From Chitinophagaceae bacterium UBA2793 (GTDB lineage: Bacteria; Bacteroidota; Bacteroidia; Chitinophagales; Chitinophagaceae), in assembly GCA_002352045.1 (NCBI GenBank), contig DEHT01000071.1:61207-87054 (forward strand): DNA of 25,848 nucleotides, given 5' to 3'. Below are positions 16,180 through 24,093 of the stretch, in pieces (position 1 is the stretch's first letter; each line of letters starts with the position of its first letter). The position numbers were made by a program, and so were the translations under genes. The notes below the pieces were generated by a model. It was not told the DNA's origin. It did not search any database and saw nothing but the letters and a program-made list of their open reading frames with translations.

Positions 16180-16886
16180 TTGAGATAAAAAACATATCAA
16201 AGAACTTTGGCAAATTAAAGGCCCTCGAAAATGTTAACCTTAGGTTCAACAAAGCTGAATGTATTGCCTTAATAGGGCCCAATGGCTGTGGTAAAACCAC
16301 TTTAATAAAAACAATATTGGGTATGGTTTTGCCCGATAGTGGGGATGTTTTTTTTAACGGTCAAAGTATTAAAAACGATACTGCTTATAGAAAACAATTG
16401 GGCTATATGCCTCAAATAGGTCGCTACCCCGATAATATGACTATTGGCCAGGTTACAGAAATGATAAAAGGCATTAGAACCCAAAAGGAGCCGCAGGATA
16501 AAGAATTAGCAGATGCTTTTAATTTAGATAAATTGAGCCATAAAAAAATGCGTACGCTTAGCGGCGGCACCACTCAAAAAGTGAGTGCAACACTTGCTTT
16601 TATGTTTAAACCCCAGGTGCTAATCCTCGATGAGCCTACTGCCGGACTGGATCCAATTGCTGCAGAAATTCTAAAAGCAAAAATAATTGCTGCAAAAAAT
16701 GATGGCTGTCTTATTCTTATCACTTCACATTTACTCAGCGAGTTGGAAGATATTGTAAGCGAAATAATTTTTATGCAGGATGGAAATGTACGCTTCCATA
16801 AAAAAGTAGCCGAACTAAAAGCCGATACCGGAAGAGAAACCATTGCACAATCTATTCTTCATCTATTAAAATCGGGTACCGCATGA
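16176..16886 (+). CDS. nosF: NosF, ABC transporter ATPase
   Basis: 236 residues; cytoplasmic ATPase of the NosFY transporter. Visible are Walker A GPNGCGKTT, the ABC signature as LSGGTTQKVS, Walker B VLILDEPTAGLDP and the H-loop ITSHLLSELE. Length is usual for the family, about 230-310 residues. The gene overlaps nosD and nosY by 4 bp each, so the three are made together. With NosD and NosY it is needed for CuZ assembly. The assignment rests on both the ATPase motifs and the neighbours, since many ABC ATPases share these motifs. Confidence 0.95.
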   Translation: MIEIKNISKNFGKLKALENVNLRFNKAECIALIGPNGCGKTTLIKTILGMVLPDSGDVFFNGQSIKNDTAYRKQLGYMPQIGRYPDNMTIGQVTEMIKGIRTQKEPQDKELADAFNLDKLSHKKMRTLSGGTTQKVSATLAFMFKPQVLILDEPTAGLDPIAAEILKAKIIAAKNDGCLILITSHLLSELEDIVSEIIFMQDGNVRFHKKVAELKADTGRETIAQSILHLLKSGTA

Positions 16887-17650
16887 TAAGGCTATTAAAA
16901 TATGTAATACTCGATATCGTAAAAAATAAAATTGTAATTGCTTACTGCATTATGCTGGCTCTTTTTACCTGGAGTGCATTTGGGCTGGAAGATAATGTTT
17001 CAAAAGGTATATTAACCCTGTTGAACATAATGCTACTGGCAGTGCCGCTGGTTTCGGTGTTGTTTGCAACCATTTATGTTTATAATAGCAACGAGTTTAT
17101 AGAACTGCTTTTAAGCCATCCGGTAAAACGGAGTGTAATTTGGAAAGCGCTATTCATTGGCTTGTCTCTTAGTATGGTAGCTGCATTTATAATTGGTACC
17201 GGCATACCCTTGTTATTTTTTGCCGACTTTTCTACAGCACTTATTATGATTGTGGCCGGCTGCATGCTTACCATCATTTTTGTTGCCATTGCTTTTTTAA
17301 GCAGCATACTTACCAGGGATAAAGCAAAAGGAATTGGAATTGCTGTGATGCTTTGGTTATACTTTGCACTACTGTTTGACGGCCTGGTGCTTTTTATTTT
17401 TTTCCAGTTCTCCGATTATCCAATCGAAAAACCGGTGGTGCTATTGAGTGCTTTGAGCCCAATTGATTTATGCCGAATACTTATCTTATTGCAGTTGGAT
17501 GTTTCCGCAATGATGGGGCATACCGGCGCTATATTTAAAAACTATTTTGGCAGCAATTTGGGGTTGCTGGTTTCTTTCTTGTTATTAGTATTGTGGGTAG
17601 CTGTTCCTTTCTATATTTCTTTGCGGAAGTTTAAAAAGAAAGATTTATAA
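16883..17650 (+). CDS. nosY: NosY, ABC transporter permease
   Basis: 255 residues with about six hydrophobic helices (YCIMLALFTWSAF, ILLNIMLLAVPLVSVLFATI, LSMVAAFIIGTGIPLLFF, MIVAGCMLTIIFVAIAFLS, LWLYFALLFDGLVLFIFF, LVSFLLLVLWVAVPFYISL). YNSNEFIELLLSHPVKR in the first cytoplasmic stretch and LSALSPIDLCRI are typical of NosY-type permeases. It is the membrane partner of NosF and last gene of the translationally coupled nosD-F-Y set. Confidence 0.93.
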   Translation: MIRLLKYVILDIVKNKIVIAYCIMLALFTWSAFGLEDNVSKGILTLLNIMLLAVPLVSVLFATIYVYNSNEFIELLLSHPVKRSVIWKALFIGLSLSMVAAFIIGTGIPLLFFADFSTALIMIVAGCMLTIIFVAIAFLSSILTRDKAKGIGIAVMLWLYFALLFDGLVLFIFFQFSDYPIEKPVVLLSALSPIDLCRILILLQLDVSAMMGHTGAIFKNYFGSNLGLLVSFLLLVLWVAVPFYISLRKFKKKDL

Positions 17651-17777
17651 AGTATGCAGTTGTTACATTGTTTGTGGAGAAACCGGTTGGCTAATTATTG
17701 AAAATTTAAATCAATCTACAGTAAAACAATCCAACTTTTATTTAAAGATATTGGGTAAAAAATATAATAATGAACAC

Positions 17778-18143
17778 ATGAAAGCAGATATTTCAAGCAA
17801 AGAAGATGTTCAAACCATTGTACATCTCTTTTATGATAAAGTAATAGCCGATGAAGTGCTGGGGGTGTTTTTTACAAAAGTGATTGCTATTAATTGGAAT
17901 AAGCACTTACCGGCAATGTGTGCATTTTGGGAAAATGTTTTGTTCTTTACCGGCGAATATGAAGGAAATCCATTGGTAGCTCACCGAAAATTGCACGCCA
18001 TACATCCAACTACCACCAGGCATTTTGAACGATGGATTGATATTTTTGATGAAACCATTGATGAACATTTTGCAGGACCAAATGCTAACAAAATGAAAGA
18101 CCATGCTAAAGCTATTGCTGCAGTGATGTTACAAAAAATTTAA
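17778..18143 (+). CDS. Group III truncated hemoglobin (first copy)
   Basis: 121 residues from the ATG at 17778; an upstream TTG at 17751 would add nine unconserved residues and is less likely. The sequence follows group III (P-type) truncated globins: VHLFYDKVIADEVLGVFF, HLPAMCAFWENVLFFTGEYEGNPLVAHRKLH, HFERWIDIFDETIDEHFAG, and helix H near the end. The histidine in VAHRKL is the likely proximal heme ligand. It lies 127 bp after nosY, same strand, so may be co-transcribed with the nos operon. A role in binding or detoxifying NO, or another nitrogen oxide made during denitrification, is inferred from the setting. Confidence 0.9.
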   Translation: MKADISSKEDVQTIVHLFYDKVIADEVLGVFFTKVIAINWNKHLPAMCAFWENVLFFTGEYEGNPLVAHRKLHAIHPTTTRHFERWIDIFDETIDEHFAGPNANKMKDHAKAIAAVMLQKI

Positions 18144-18156
18144 ACATTGTTGAAAA

Positions 18157-18186
18157 GAAGGGTAATATTTTTGAAATAATACCTTC
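18157..18186. terminator. Imperfect hairpin between converging transcription units
   Basis: GAAGGGTAATATTT pairs with AAATAATACCTTC (one bulge, one mismatch) around a 3-nt loop. It lies between the converging globin and membrane-protein genes and may stop transcripts from either side; the T-runs are short. Confidence 0.45.
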
Positions 18187-18197
18187 CTTAATTTCTG

Positions 18198-19409
18198 TCA
18201 ATCTAATTTCCGTTTTATCTGCGAAGAAGCCAATAACACCGAACCTAATAATAGCATAACGGCTATAGCAAATAGCATCTCATTGATATGGCTAACCGGT
18301 ATATAAAAAAAAGCTGCAAAACCCTGAATGCCCAGTAATAATTCGTTTAAGAAAACTCCGCAGAGAAATATAAACGCTGCTATGCAGGCAAATTTCGAAA
18401 TTTTTAGACTTCCTTTTGCAAATGCATACCCAATAATAAATAAACTATAAACCCCCAGTAAAATAAGGTGCAGGTAAGCAATTACTATAGAGCGTATGCC
18501 AAATACCAATTGACTTAAAGAAGGTACTACCGAAATAGCCTGCAACAAAAATTTAAGTGTAAGCGCAAAAGCTGCTGCATAAAAAAATACATTTATCCAT
18601 TTTGGATAACCGGGTTGAAGATTTTTTACAACAGGTATTGTTTTTATCAATAGCATCACCCAGGTAATTAGTTGAACAATTGCTGCACTAACGGTAACTA
18701 CATATAACCAGCCCGGAAGCTTAGCCCATAAAAGCGACAGAAATAGGGTAGGAATAACGGTAATAGTAAAGCCCCAAAAATATTTCTTTAATAAAATAGT
18801 GGCAGGAAGCATTGATGCCGCAATAGCCATTGCTCCAAAGAAAAACCAACCACTGTATTGAAAATGCAAGTAATAGTATACAGAACCAAGATAAGACTGA
18901 CTATTAATATTTTTGCTCATGAGCATATAGGCCAAAAAAAATGGCCCGGCAGATGAAAGTATATTTAATAGTAAGCCTGTAATGGCCCAGCACTTAGAAG
19001 GATGGGTAGATGACATGCTTTTTGCATCTTTAATAAATGAAATACAAAATAAAATAGCTACCACAATAGATGATGTAGAAAATACTATGGATATTGCTTT
19101 ATAACCCAGCATTGTAAAAGAAATCAACATTCCAAAAGCACAAAGAAGGTTGGCTAAAATGAGCAGATTGTATTTTTTTATTTTTTGTTCGCTAATAACG
19201 GATCCTATTATGATAGCAAGCCCGGTATATAATACATGACTTATCCAGCCGGCAAAAGCAAAGTGTGAATGAGCATGAAGCAAATTCTTTTGCTCCAAAT
19301 ACGGAAAGTTGAATGCAATTTTATAACGCATGAGCGTACCATACAGGGCTACAAGTACCAAATTTATCAAAGCCCAACGTAGCCATTTATTTCCAAAATT
19401 TTTACACAT
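18198..19409 (-). CDS. Polytopic membrane protein resembling heme-copper oxidase subunit I
   Basis: 403 residues, with about eleven to twelve hydrophobic helices and almost no soluble domain. Histidines sit at helix positions that recall heme and copper ligands in the oxidase/NO reductase catalytic subunit: H45/H47/H49 in LLHAHSHFAFAGWISH, H182 in YYLHFQYSGWFFFGA, H314 in AYLHLILLGVYSL and H374 in VSHINEMLF. It is shorter than classical subunit I (450-550 residues) and I cannot see a full binuclear-centre set, so it could instead be a heme-containing NnrS-like protein or a non-catalytic relative. The start is 5 bp after the regulator gene, so both are one operon. Its location facing the nos cluster suggests a role in nitrogen-oxide metabolism (inference). 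Confidence 0.75.
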   Translation of the reverse strand: MCKNFGNKWLRWALINLVLVALYGTLMRYKIAFNFPYLEQKNLLHAHSHFAFAGWISHVLYTGLAIIIGSVISEQKIKKYNLLILANLLCAFGMLISFTMLGYKAISIVFSTSSIVVAILFCISFIKDAKSMSSTHPSKCWAITGLLLNILSSAGPFFLAYMLMSKNINSQSYLGSVYYYLHFQYSGWFFFGAMAIAASMLPATILLKKYFWGFTITVIPTLFLSLLWAKLPGWLYVVTVSAAIVQLITWVMLLIKTIPVVKNLQPGYPKWINVFFYAAAFALTLKFLLQAISVVPSLSQLVFGIRSIVIAYLHLILLGVYSLFIIGYAFAKGSLKISKFACIAAFIFLCGVFLNELLLGIQGFAAFFYIPVSHINEMLFAIAVMLLLGSVLLASSQIKRKLD

Positions 19410-19414
19410 ATCCT

Positions 19415-20011
19415 TTAAAAATAAAGTTTGTGATCAATGGTTTTTACCTTCCCTTCGCCACACATTTTGCTTAGGGTACGGATAACCGTTTCTACCCTAA
19501 TTCCAATAAAGTCTGCCATTTGCTGGCGTGTATGCGGTACCGACCATAAGTCTGTTTCTTTGCATCCGCTTTCAACTTTATGTATTTCCAAAAACTTCAT
19601 TATTTTTTCTTCCGGGCTATTGCATACCCATATTTGAGCAGCAGTAGCTTTTTTGTATAATCGCTGTGAGAAAAGTTGAAGCATATTTTGTGAGTACTCC
19701 GGAAAATCTTTTAAAAGCAGTAAAAATTTTTCTTTTGAAATTCTTACCAAAATGCTTGGAGTTATAGCCTGTGCAGTACAGGGGTATATTTTATTGAGCA
19801 TCATAGGAGGCTCGCCAAAACTTTGTCCATCTTTAAAAACACCTTGTATTAGCTCTTTACCTTCAGTATTGCTCGAAAACAATTTTACGGAACCTTCTAC
19901 CAACTGATAAAAAAAATTGGGCGTATCACCTTCGTGAAAAATCAATGCTCCCTTTTCGAGCTTGCGAGCCACACCACCGTAGGTAATAAGAATGTTGTAG
20001 TCTATATGCAT
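19415..20011 (-). CDS. CRP/FNR-family transcriptional regulator, DNR-like
   Basis: 198 residues. Residues about 10-110 form a cyclic-nucleotide-binding-type beta barrel (GALIFHEGDTPNFFYQLVEGSVKLF, GQSFGEPPMM), then a long dimer helix, then a winged helix with recognition helix GIRVETVIRTLSKM, whose E-x-x-x-R spacing matches FNR/CRP recognition helices. The cysteine pattern of FNR (three near the N-terminus plus one internal) is absent, so it is not an Fe-S oxygen sensor; NO-sensing DNR/NNR regulators also lack it. It is the best candidate in the window to bind the boxes at 11061 and 13801, but that is inference. The membrane protein gene follows after 5 bp. Confidence 0.9.
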   Translation of the reverse strand: MHIDYNILITYGGVARKLEKGALIFHEGDTPNFFYQLVEGSVKLFSSNTEGKELIQGVFKDGQSFGEPPMMLNKIYPCTAQAITPSILVRISKEKFLLLLKDFPEYSQNMLQLFSQRLYKKATAAQIWVCNSPEEKIMKFLEIHKVESGCKETDLWSVPHTRQQMADFIGIRVETVIRTLSKMCGEGKVKTIDHKLYF

Positions 20012-20285
20012 AATGGTATTTGTATGCTTTAAGATTTGTTAACCCCTTTCTGTTGTATAATTAAATAGTTCATCAAAATTTTTATTGCAACTTATCTTAA
20101 TCCCCTTTGTATTTGTTTAAAACAAGATATTATTTTAGCATTGAATAAGCAAATTTTAAAAAGCTTGCCTTGGTACTGGTATTAGCTATAAATACTTTTA
20201 TCAAATTGCATTAGTATAGTTGCAATAATATAGCTTATACACTCCGCATCTTTTGAATGTTTATTATTTTTTGTTGCTTTATTTA

Positions 20286-20681
20286 TTATACCAGAGGAGT
20301 TTTATTATTGCCCTGGTAATAATTTATTTTCGACAAAAACATTGTAGCCATTTTGTCGCCTCTCCATTTTGCTTCATCTGCTGTTTTACCTTCAAAATTC
20401 AAATCAATCGTTTGATGCCAGGTAGTAAGCCAGGTATCAAAATGTAGTTGCTGAATAGGCAATCTTGCATGCGGCGGAAATGGACTCCCAAAATAGGTAT
20501 GCTCGCCCAATAAAACGGTTTGCCAAAAGTTGTACATTTTTTCCAAATGAGTAGGCCATCTGTCTTGAATAATACCGTTGAAAATCGGGCCTAGTAATTC
20601 ATTGGATCTAATGGCATCATAAAAATTATTTACCAAAAGTTTTATATCATCCAGGGTTTGTATGTCGTGTTTTTGATTCAT
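20286..20681 (-). CDS. Group III truncated hemoglobin (second copy)
   Basis: 131 residues. Clear group III truncated globin: VNNFYDAIRSNELLGPIFNG, HLEKMYNFWQTVLLGEHTYFG, PFPPHARLPIQQLHFDTWLTTWHQTIDLNFEG. The histidine in PPHARL is the predicted proximal heme ligand; W and Y near the distal pocket are usual for the class. It lies 6 bp downstream of an Rrf2 regulator, forming a two-gene unit. It differs clearly from the copy at 17778, which has a shorter C-terminus and FFTGEYEGNP in place of LLGEHTYFGSP, so this is not a recent duplicate. A role in NO handling is inferred from the Rrf2 partner and nearby nos genes. Confidence 0.92.
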   Translation of the reverse strand: MNQKHDIQTLDDIKLLVNNFYDAIRSNELLGPIFNGIIQDRWPTHLEKMYNFWQTVLLGEHTYFGSPFPPHARLPIQQLHFDTWLTTWHQTIDLNFEGKTADEAKWRGDKMATMFLSKINYYQGNNKTPLV

Positions 20682-20687
20682 TAAAAA

Positions 20688-21122
20688 TTATTGTTTAAGG
20701 TATATTTCTCCATTCTTCATTTGCAAAGCCATTTGTTGTATCAGGGTGTTTTCAAGCATATCTTTTAATCCTTCTCTTATTAATTTAAATTGATGATGTA
20801 CCGGGCAAGGTTTTTTATCGTTGCATTTTTTTAAACCAAGGGCACATGAGCTAAACATTTCATCCCCATCAATTGCATCTACTATATGTTTTAAACTAAT
20901 GGTTTGTAATTGAGTTTCGTTTAAATAAAAACCTCCTTTGGGCCCCTTATCGGCACTAAGTATCTGATTGCGGGTTAACTTTTGTAAAGTTTTTGCGGTA
21001 AACGCTTCGGGACTGCCTATTGCCTGGGCAATAGTTTTTTGCCCCACTTTTACCCTCTTCAAAGATTCTGCAGCTATAAAAATACAAGCACGTATAGCGT
21101 ATTCGCAAGATTTTGAAAACAT
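20688..21122 (-). CDS. Rrf2-family regulator with three Fe-S type cysteines
   Basis: 144 residues from the ATG at 21122, giving the classical family start MFSKSCEYAIRACIF. A longer frame from 21143 would begin inside the promoter -7 box and is rejected. The winged helix is seen in TIAQAIGSPEAFTAKTLQKL and GPKGGFYL. C93, C100 and C106 (SSCALG, LKKCND, KPCPVH) are placed like the [2Fe-2S]/[4Fe-4S] ligands of IscR and NsrR, so it should sense NO, redox state or Fe-S supply. It heads an operon with a truncated globin, which favours an NsrR-like NO role over IscR; no isc genes are near. Autoregulation is probable. Confidence 0.9.
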   Translation of the reverse strand: MFSKSCEYAIRACIFIAAESLKRVKVGQKTIAQAIGSPEAFTAKTLQKLTRNQILSADKGPKGGFYLNETQLQTISLKHIVDAIDGDEMFSSCALGLKKCNDKKPCPVHHQFKLIREGLKDMLENTLIQQMALQMKNGEIYLKQ

Positions 21123-21140
21123 GCTTTCAATTTTGAAATG

Positions 21141-21172
21141 CAAATTTATTCTATCCTATAATAAAAGACAAG
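21141..21172 (-). promoter_or_regulatory. Promoter of Rrf2-globin operon
   Basis: On the minus strand, TAAATTTG (21141-21148) matches the Bacteroidota -7 box, and a -33-type CTTG (21169-21172) lies 20 bp upstream of it. Transcription would start about 10 bp before the ATG at 21122. Two direct AGGATA repeats (TATCCT on plus, at 21152 and 21175, 23 bp apart) flank the spacer and may be part of the regulator's operator. Confidence 0.65.
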
Positions 21173-21309
21173 TTTATCCTTTATTGTTGTAACTGATTGT
21201 TGTCAGTATTTGATGAGGTAAATTGTTGGGTAACATTTTTTAATGATTATTTTATGCAGACTAAGCATCAAACAAAAGCAACCATTGTACACAACACCCA
21301 CGTTTATCA

Positions 21310-21461
21310 GTTGAGGAAATTAAAATGTTCTGGAAGTTTTATTGCCCATCGGGGCGGCACTTAAAACATATTGCCCCTATGAGACTGAAAAGAAACCGTA
21401 TTAATTGCTTTGCAACCAAAATTTAGGCTCTATGAGGTATATAGATTTTAATTTCCTCAAC
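21310..21461. repeat. MITE-like segment with 17-bp terminal inverted repeats
   Basis: GTTGAGGAAATTAAAAT (21310-21326) is the exact reverse complement of 21445-21461. The 118-bp interior holds GC-rich sub-palindromes (CCCATCGGGGC near 21346 and TTGCCCC near 21373) but no ORF. The size and ends fit a miniature mobile element or a REP-like structure; no target-site duplication is evident. Confidence 0.5.
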
Positions 21462-21552
21462 AGGGCATTTCACATAAAATCTGAAAAAATAAAGTAACGA
21501 TATTAAGTAAGCTACATCAGGCAGGATAATAAATGACAAGGAATTTGAATAA

Positions 21553-21586
21553 AAAAAAGTCATTAACTATCGTTAATGACTTTTTT
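21553..21586. terminator. Strong bidirectional terminator
   Basis: Perfect 15-bp stem AAAAAAGTCATTAAC (21553-21567) with GTTAATGACTTTTTT (21572-21586), loop TATC. It ends the minus-strand M1 peptidase gene 20 bp before its stop in window coordinates. Confidence 0.92.
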
Positions 21587-21605
21587 AAAAGTGAAAAATT
21601 TCAAC

Positions 21606-23549
21606 CTATTGCTTGGTCCATATATTGTTTTCAGGAACCATATCAGGCAATACTTTATCGGGGTCTAAAACTACTTTGCTAATTTCTTCTGTAGTGGGTA
21701 GCAAAAATTTCCAGGTACTATTGTTTTGCCAAATTTCTACGGGTAGTTTTTTTCTTGCAGTTTTACCACTTACTGAAGTGTATTCAACAGTTACCGGCAT
21801 GGCCATTCTGTCTTTATTACTAATGGTAACCAGGGCTCCTTTGCCGGCATCGTTGTTTAAATAGGTTACAGTGTCAATAGCCTGGTCAAGCTGATAGTTA
21901 TTAATAAATACCGATTTCCAAAACCACGCAAGGTCTTCGCCGGCACCGTTTTCCATACAGCGGAAAAAATCCCAGGGAGTAGGGTGCTTGTATGCCCATT
22001 TTTTTATGTAGTTTTTAAAAGCATAATCAAATCGTTCATGACCCAATACTTCATTTCGCAAAAGCTCTAAAGCAAAGCCGGGTTTAGCATAAAGCAATGT
22101 TCCAATATTTCTTTCGCCCATACCATCTGGTGTGTTTAAAACCGATTCCATTTCGACACGAAACATAAAACTTTTATGTGCACTATAGGGATTGCCTTTA
22201 TACTCGCCATTGTTGAAATCGGCTTCTGCAATTCCATTAATAAAAGTATTGAAGCCTTCATCCATCCATCCATATCTTCTTTCGTTGCTACCTACTATCA
22301 TTGGAAACCAGGTGTGGCCAAACTCATGATCGGTTACTCCCCAAAGGCCTGCTCCTTTTGCATTGTAACCACAAAACACAATGCCCGGATATTCCATACC
22401 ACCAATATTGCTTGCTACATTTATGGCTGCAGGGTAGGGATAAGCAAACCATCTTTTTGAATAATTTTCAATGGATGCTTTAGTGTATTCGGTAGATCGG
22501 CCCCATGCTTTTTGTCCATCGCTTTCTTCGGGATAAAGAGAAATAGCCAGCCCCTTTTTGCCCTCGGGTAAATTCATTTTTGCTGCATCCATTATAAATG
22601 TTCTGGAAGCTGTCCAGGCAAAATCTCTTGCATTCACCATTTTGTATTTCCAGGTAAGGGTAGGTTTTGCCGGGCGTGATGCAGGATTTGTTACATCTTC
22701 TTTACTTCTAATAATTACCGTTTGGTCGCTTTGCTTAGCCTGGTTGTATTTCGCCAATTGATTTGCGGTAAACACTTCCTGTGGATTTTGCAATTCACCC
22801 GAAGCTCCTACAAGCATGCTTGCAGGTACGGTAATACTTACATTATAATCTCCGTATTCGCAATAAAATTCGCTGGCTCCCAGGTAGGGGTCGGTATTCC
22901 AGCCTCGTACATCATCATACACACACATGCGTGGAAACCATTGTGCAATACAAAATATATCGCCATTTTTTGTTGGTTGAATGCCGGTTCTGTCTGCTCC
23001 GTATTGCGGTACAGTATAGCTGTAGCTGATGCGAAATTGAGTGTTGCCGTTTTTGGCTGCAAGCGGTTGCGCCAGCTTTATTTGCATTCGGGTATCGGTA
23101 ACTATATAATCGGCTTTCGATGCAGTGTTGCCCTGCAATATTTCTACCGACTTTATTTTATATCCACCATCAAATCCGCTCTTTGCATCTCCATAGCGGC
23201 TTCTGCCGGTTGCCGGCATTTTAGCCTGGCCACGGGAATCTTGTGTGAATAAATTTTGATCGAGTTGCAACCAAAGAAAATCTAAATCTTGCGGACTATT
23301 ATTTTTATAGTTGATGCTAACCGTTGCCGTTACTTCTTTCTTCTGTTCATCCAGGCTGGCAGCAATGCTATAATCAACTTTGTTTTGCCAATAGGCCGGG
23401 CCCGGCTCGCCGGAAGCTGCCCTGTATTGATTGCCCGATTGTGTATAAAACAATGGACTGAATAAGTCGTGGTAATCGTACTTGCTTTGCGCTACGGCCA
23501 TACTATTTATTGCAGCCAACAGAATTAGAATGCCTTTGATTTTTTTCAT
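21606..23549 (-). CDS. Exported M1-family metallopeptidase
   Basis: 647 residues with a signal peptide (1-20, ending AVAQ). An N-terminal beta-rich domain (about 40-290) precedes the gluzincin catalytic domain. The zinc site is H408-E409-F-G-H412, with E431 in RYGWMDEGFN exactly 18 residues on, the M1 signature. The substrate-recognition motif GxMEN appears as GGMEYPG. Enzymes of this type remove N-terminal amino acids from peptides; periplasmic Bacteroidota members of this length are common and poorly characterised. It is transcribed alone, ending at a strong terminator. No link with the nos or umu genes is seen. Confidence 0.93.
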   Translation of the reverse strand: MKKIKGILILLAAINSMAVAQSKYDYHDLFSPLFYTQSGNQYRAASGEPGPAYWQNKVDYSIAASLDEQKKEVTATVSINYKNNSPQDLDFLWLQLDQNLFTQDSRGQAKMPATGRSRYGDAKSGFDGGYKIKSVEILQGNTASKADYIVTDTRMQIKLAQPLAAKNGNTQFRISYSYTVPQYGADRTGIQPTKNGDIFCIAQWFPRMCVYDDVRGWNTDPYLGASEFYCEYGDYNVSITVPASMLVGASGELQNPQEVFTANQLAKYNQAKQSDQTVIIRSKEDVTNPASRPAKPTLTWKYKMVNARDFAWTASRTFIMDAAKMNLPEGKKGLAISLYPEESDGQKAWGRSTEYTKASIENYSKRWFAYPYPAAINVASNIGGMEYPGIVFCGYNAKGAGLWGVTDHEFGHTWFPMIVGSNERRYGWMDEGFNTFINGIAEADFNNGEYKGNPYSAHKSFMFRVEMESVLNTPDGMGERNIGTLLYAKPGFALELLRNEVLGHERFDYAFKNYIKKWAYKHPTPWDFFRCMENGAGEDLAWFWKSVFINNYQLDQAIDTVTYLNNDAGKGALVTISNKDRMAMPVTVEYTSVSGKTARKKLPVEIWQNNSTWKFLLPTTEEISKVVLDPDKVLPDMVPENNIWTKQ

Positions 23550-24006
23550 GTGTTTATTTTATTTTTTTCAATTTATGCATTGAGCATTTGCCTTTAGCAA
23601 ATTTTTGTTACCGATAGTATATGCTAATGAAAATTATTTTTATACTTATTTGGAGGCTAAATATAATTGAATTGTGCTTAAATGCGTGAACCTATACATT
23701 GCATTTAACTTTTCGCTTAACATGTAATTATTTTTTTGTTACCATCATTATATCCTTGGGCATCATCGTTGCGGCGCTCCGTTCAACAATGGTAATACTT
23801 TTGAACTTTTATTGAAGCGGAAATTTAAAATACACCCACCTATATTTTCGATGCTGTGCAATTGCACAAGGGGAGAAACTATTTAAAATTGTTGCAGCCG
23901 CTTTCTTGCTGAGGCGGTTGATATGTTGTACGCATCTTCATCGGCAACTTATGTAATAGGAGTATTTTCGAAAACATCGGTAGCTTATTCCTTAGCTTAA
24001 TCGCAT

Positions 24007-24093
24007 ACCCCGAATGGGGTTTAATTAAAGTAGCCATCGGCGCAACCGATGGATAAATAATTTCAGTTTTGATGTCGAACCCCGAAGGGGTTC
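24007..24093. repeat. Cluster of three REP-like palindromes
   Basis: ACCCCGAATGGGGT (24007-24020), CCATCGG-CGCAA-CCGATGG (24034-24052) and GAACCCCGAAGGGGTTC (24077-24093). First and third share the CCCCGAA core. Such elements occur in many copies in Bacteroidota genomes. Confidence 0.6.

Larger units (their letters stand above)
21193..21605. other. Intergenic region (413 bp) with inverted-repeat element and terminator
   Basis: No coding frame of note. It holds a 152-bp segment bounded by perfect 17-bp inverted repeats (21310-21461) and, at the right end, the terminator of the M1 peptidase gene. The upstream part near 21193-21300 is AT-rich with nothing recognised. Confidence 0.55.

Noticed and set aside
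17696..17715. TTGA...TCAA inverted repeat before the first globin gene, looking like an FNR box
   Set aside because: The spacer is 9 nt rather than 6 between TTGA and TCAA, so half-sites would lie on the wrong helix phase; no matching -7 box was found.
17751..17777. N-terminal extension of the first globin from TTG
   Set aside because: The extra nine residues are charged and not globin-like; the ATG at 17778 fits the family start better.
21123..21143. Upstream ATG for the Rrf2 regulator
   Set aside because: It overlaps the -7 promoter box, and family members begin at MFSKSCEYA or similar.
22722..23252. 176-residue plus-strand frame opposite the M1 peptidase gene
   Set aside because: It lies fully antisense to a well-supported enzyme, with no family resemblance; an antisense shadow.
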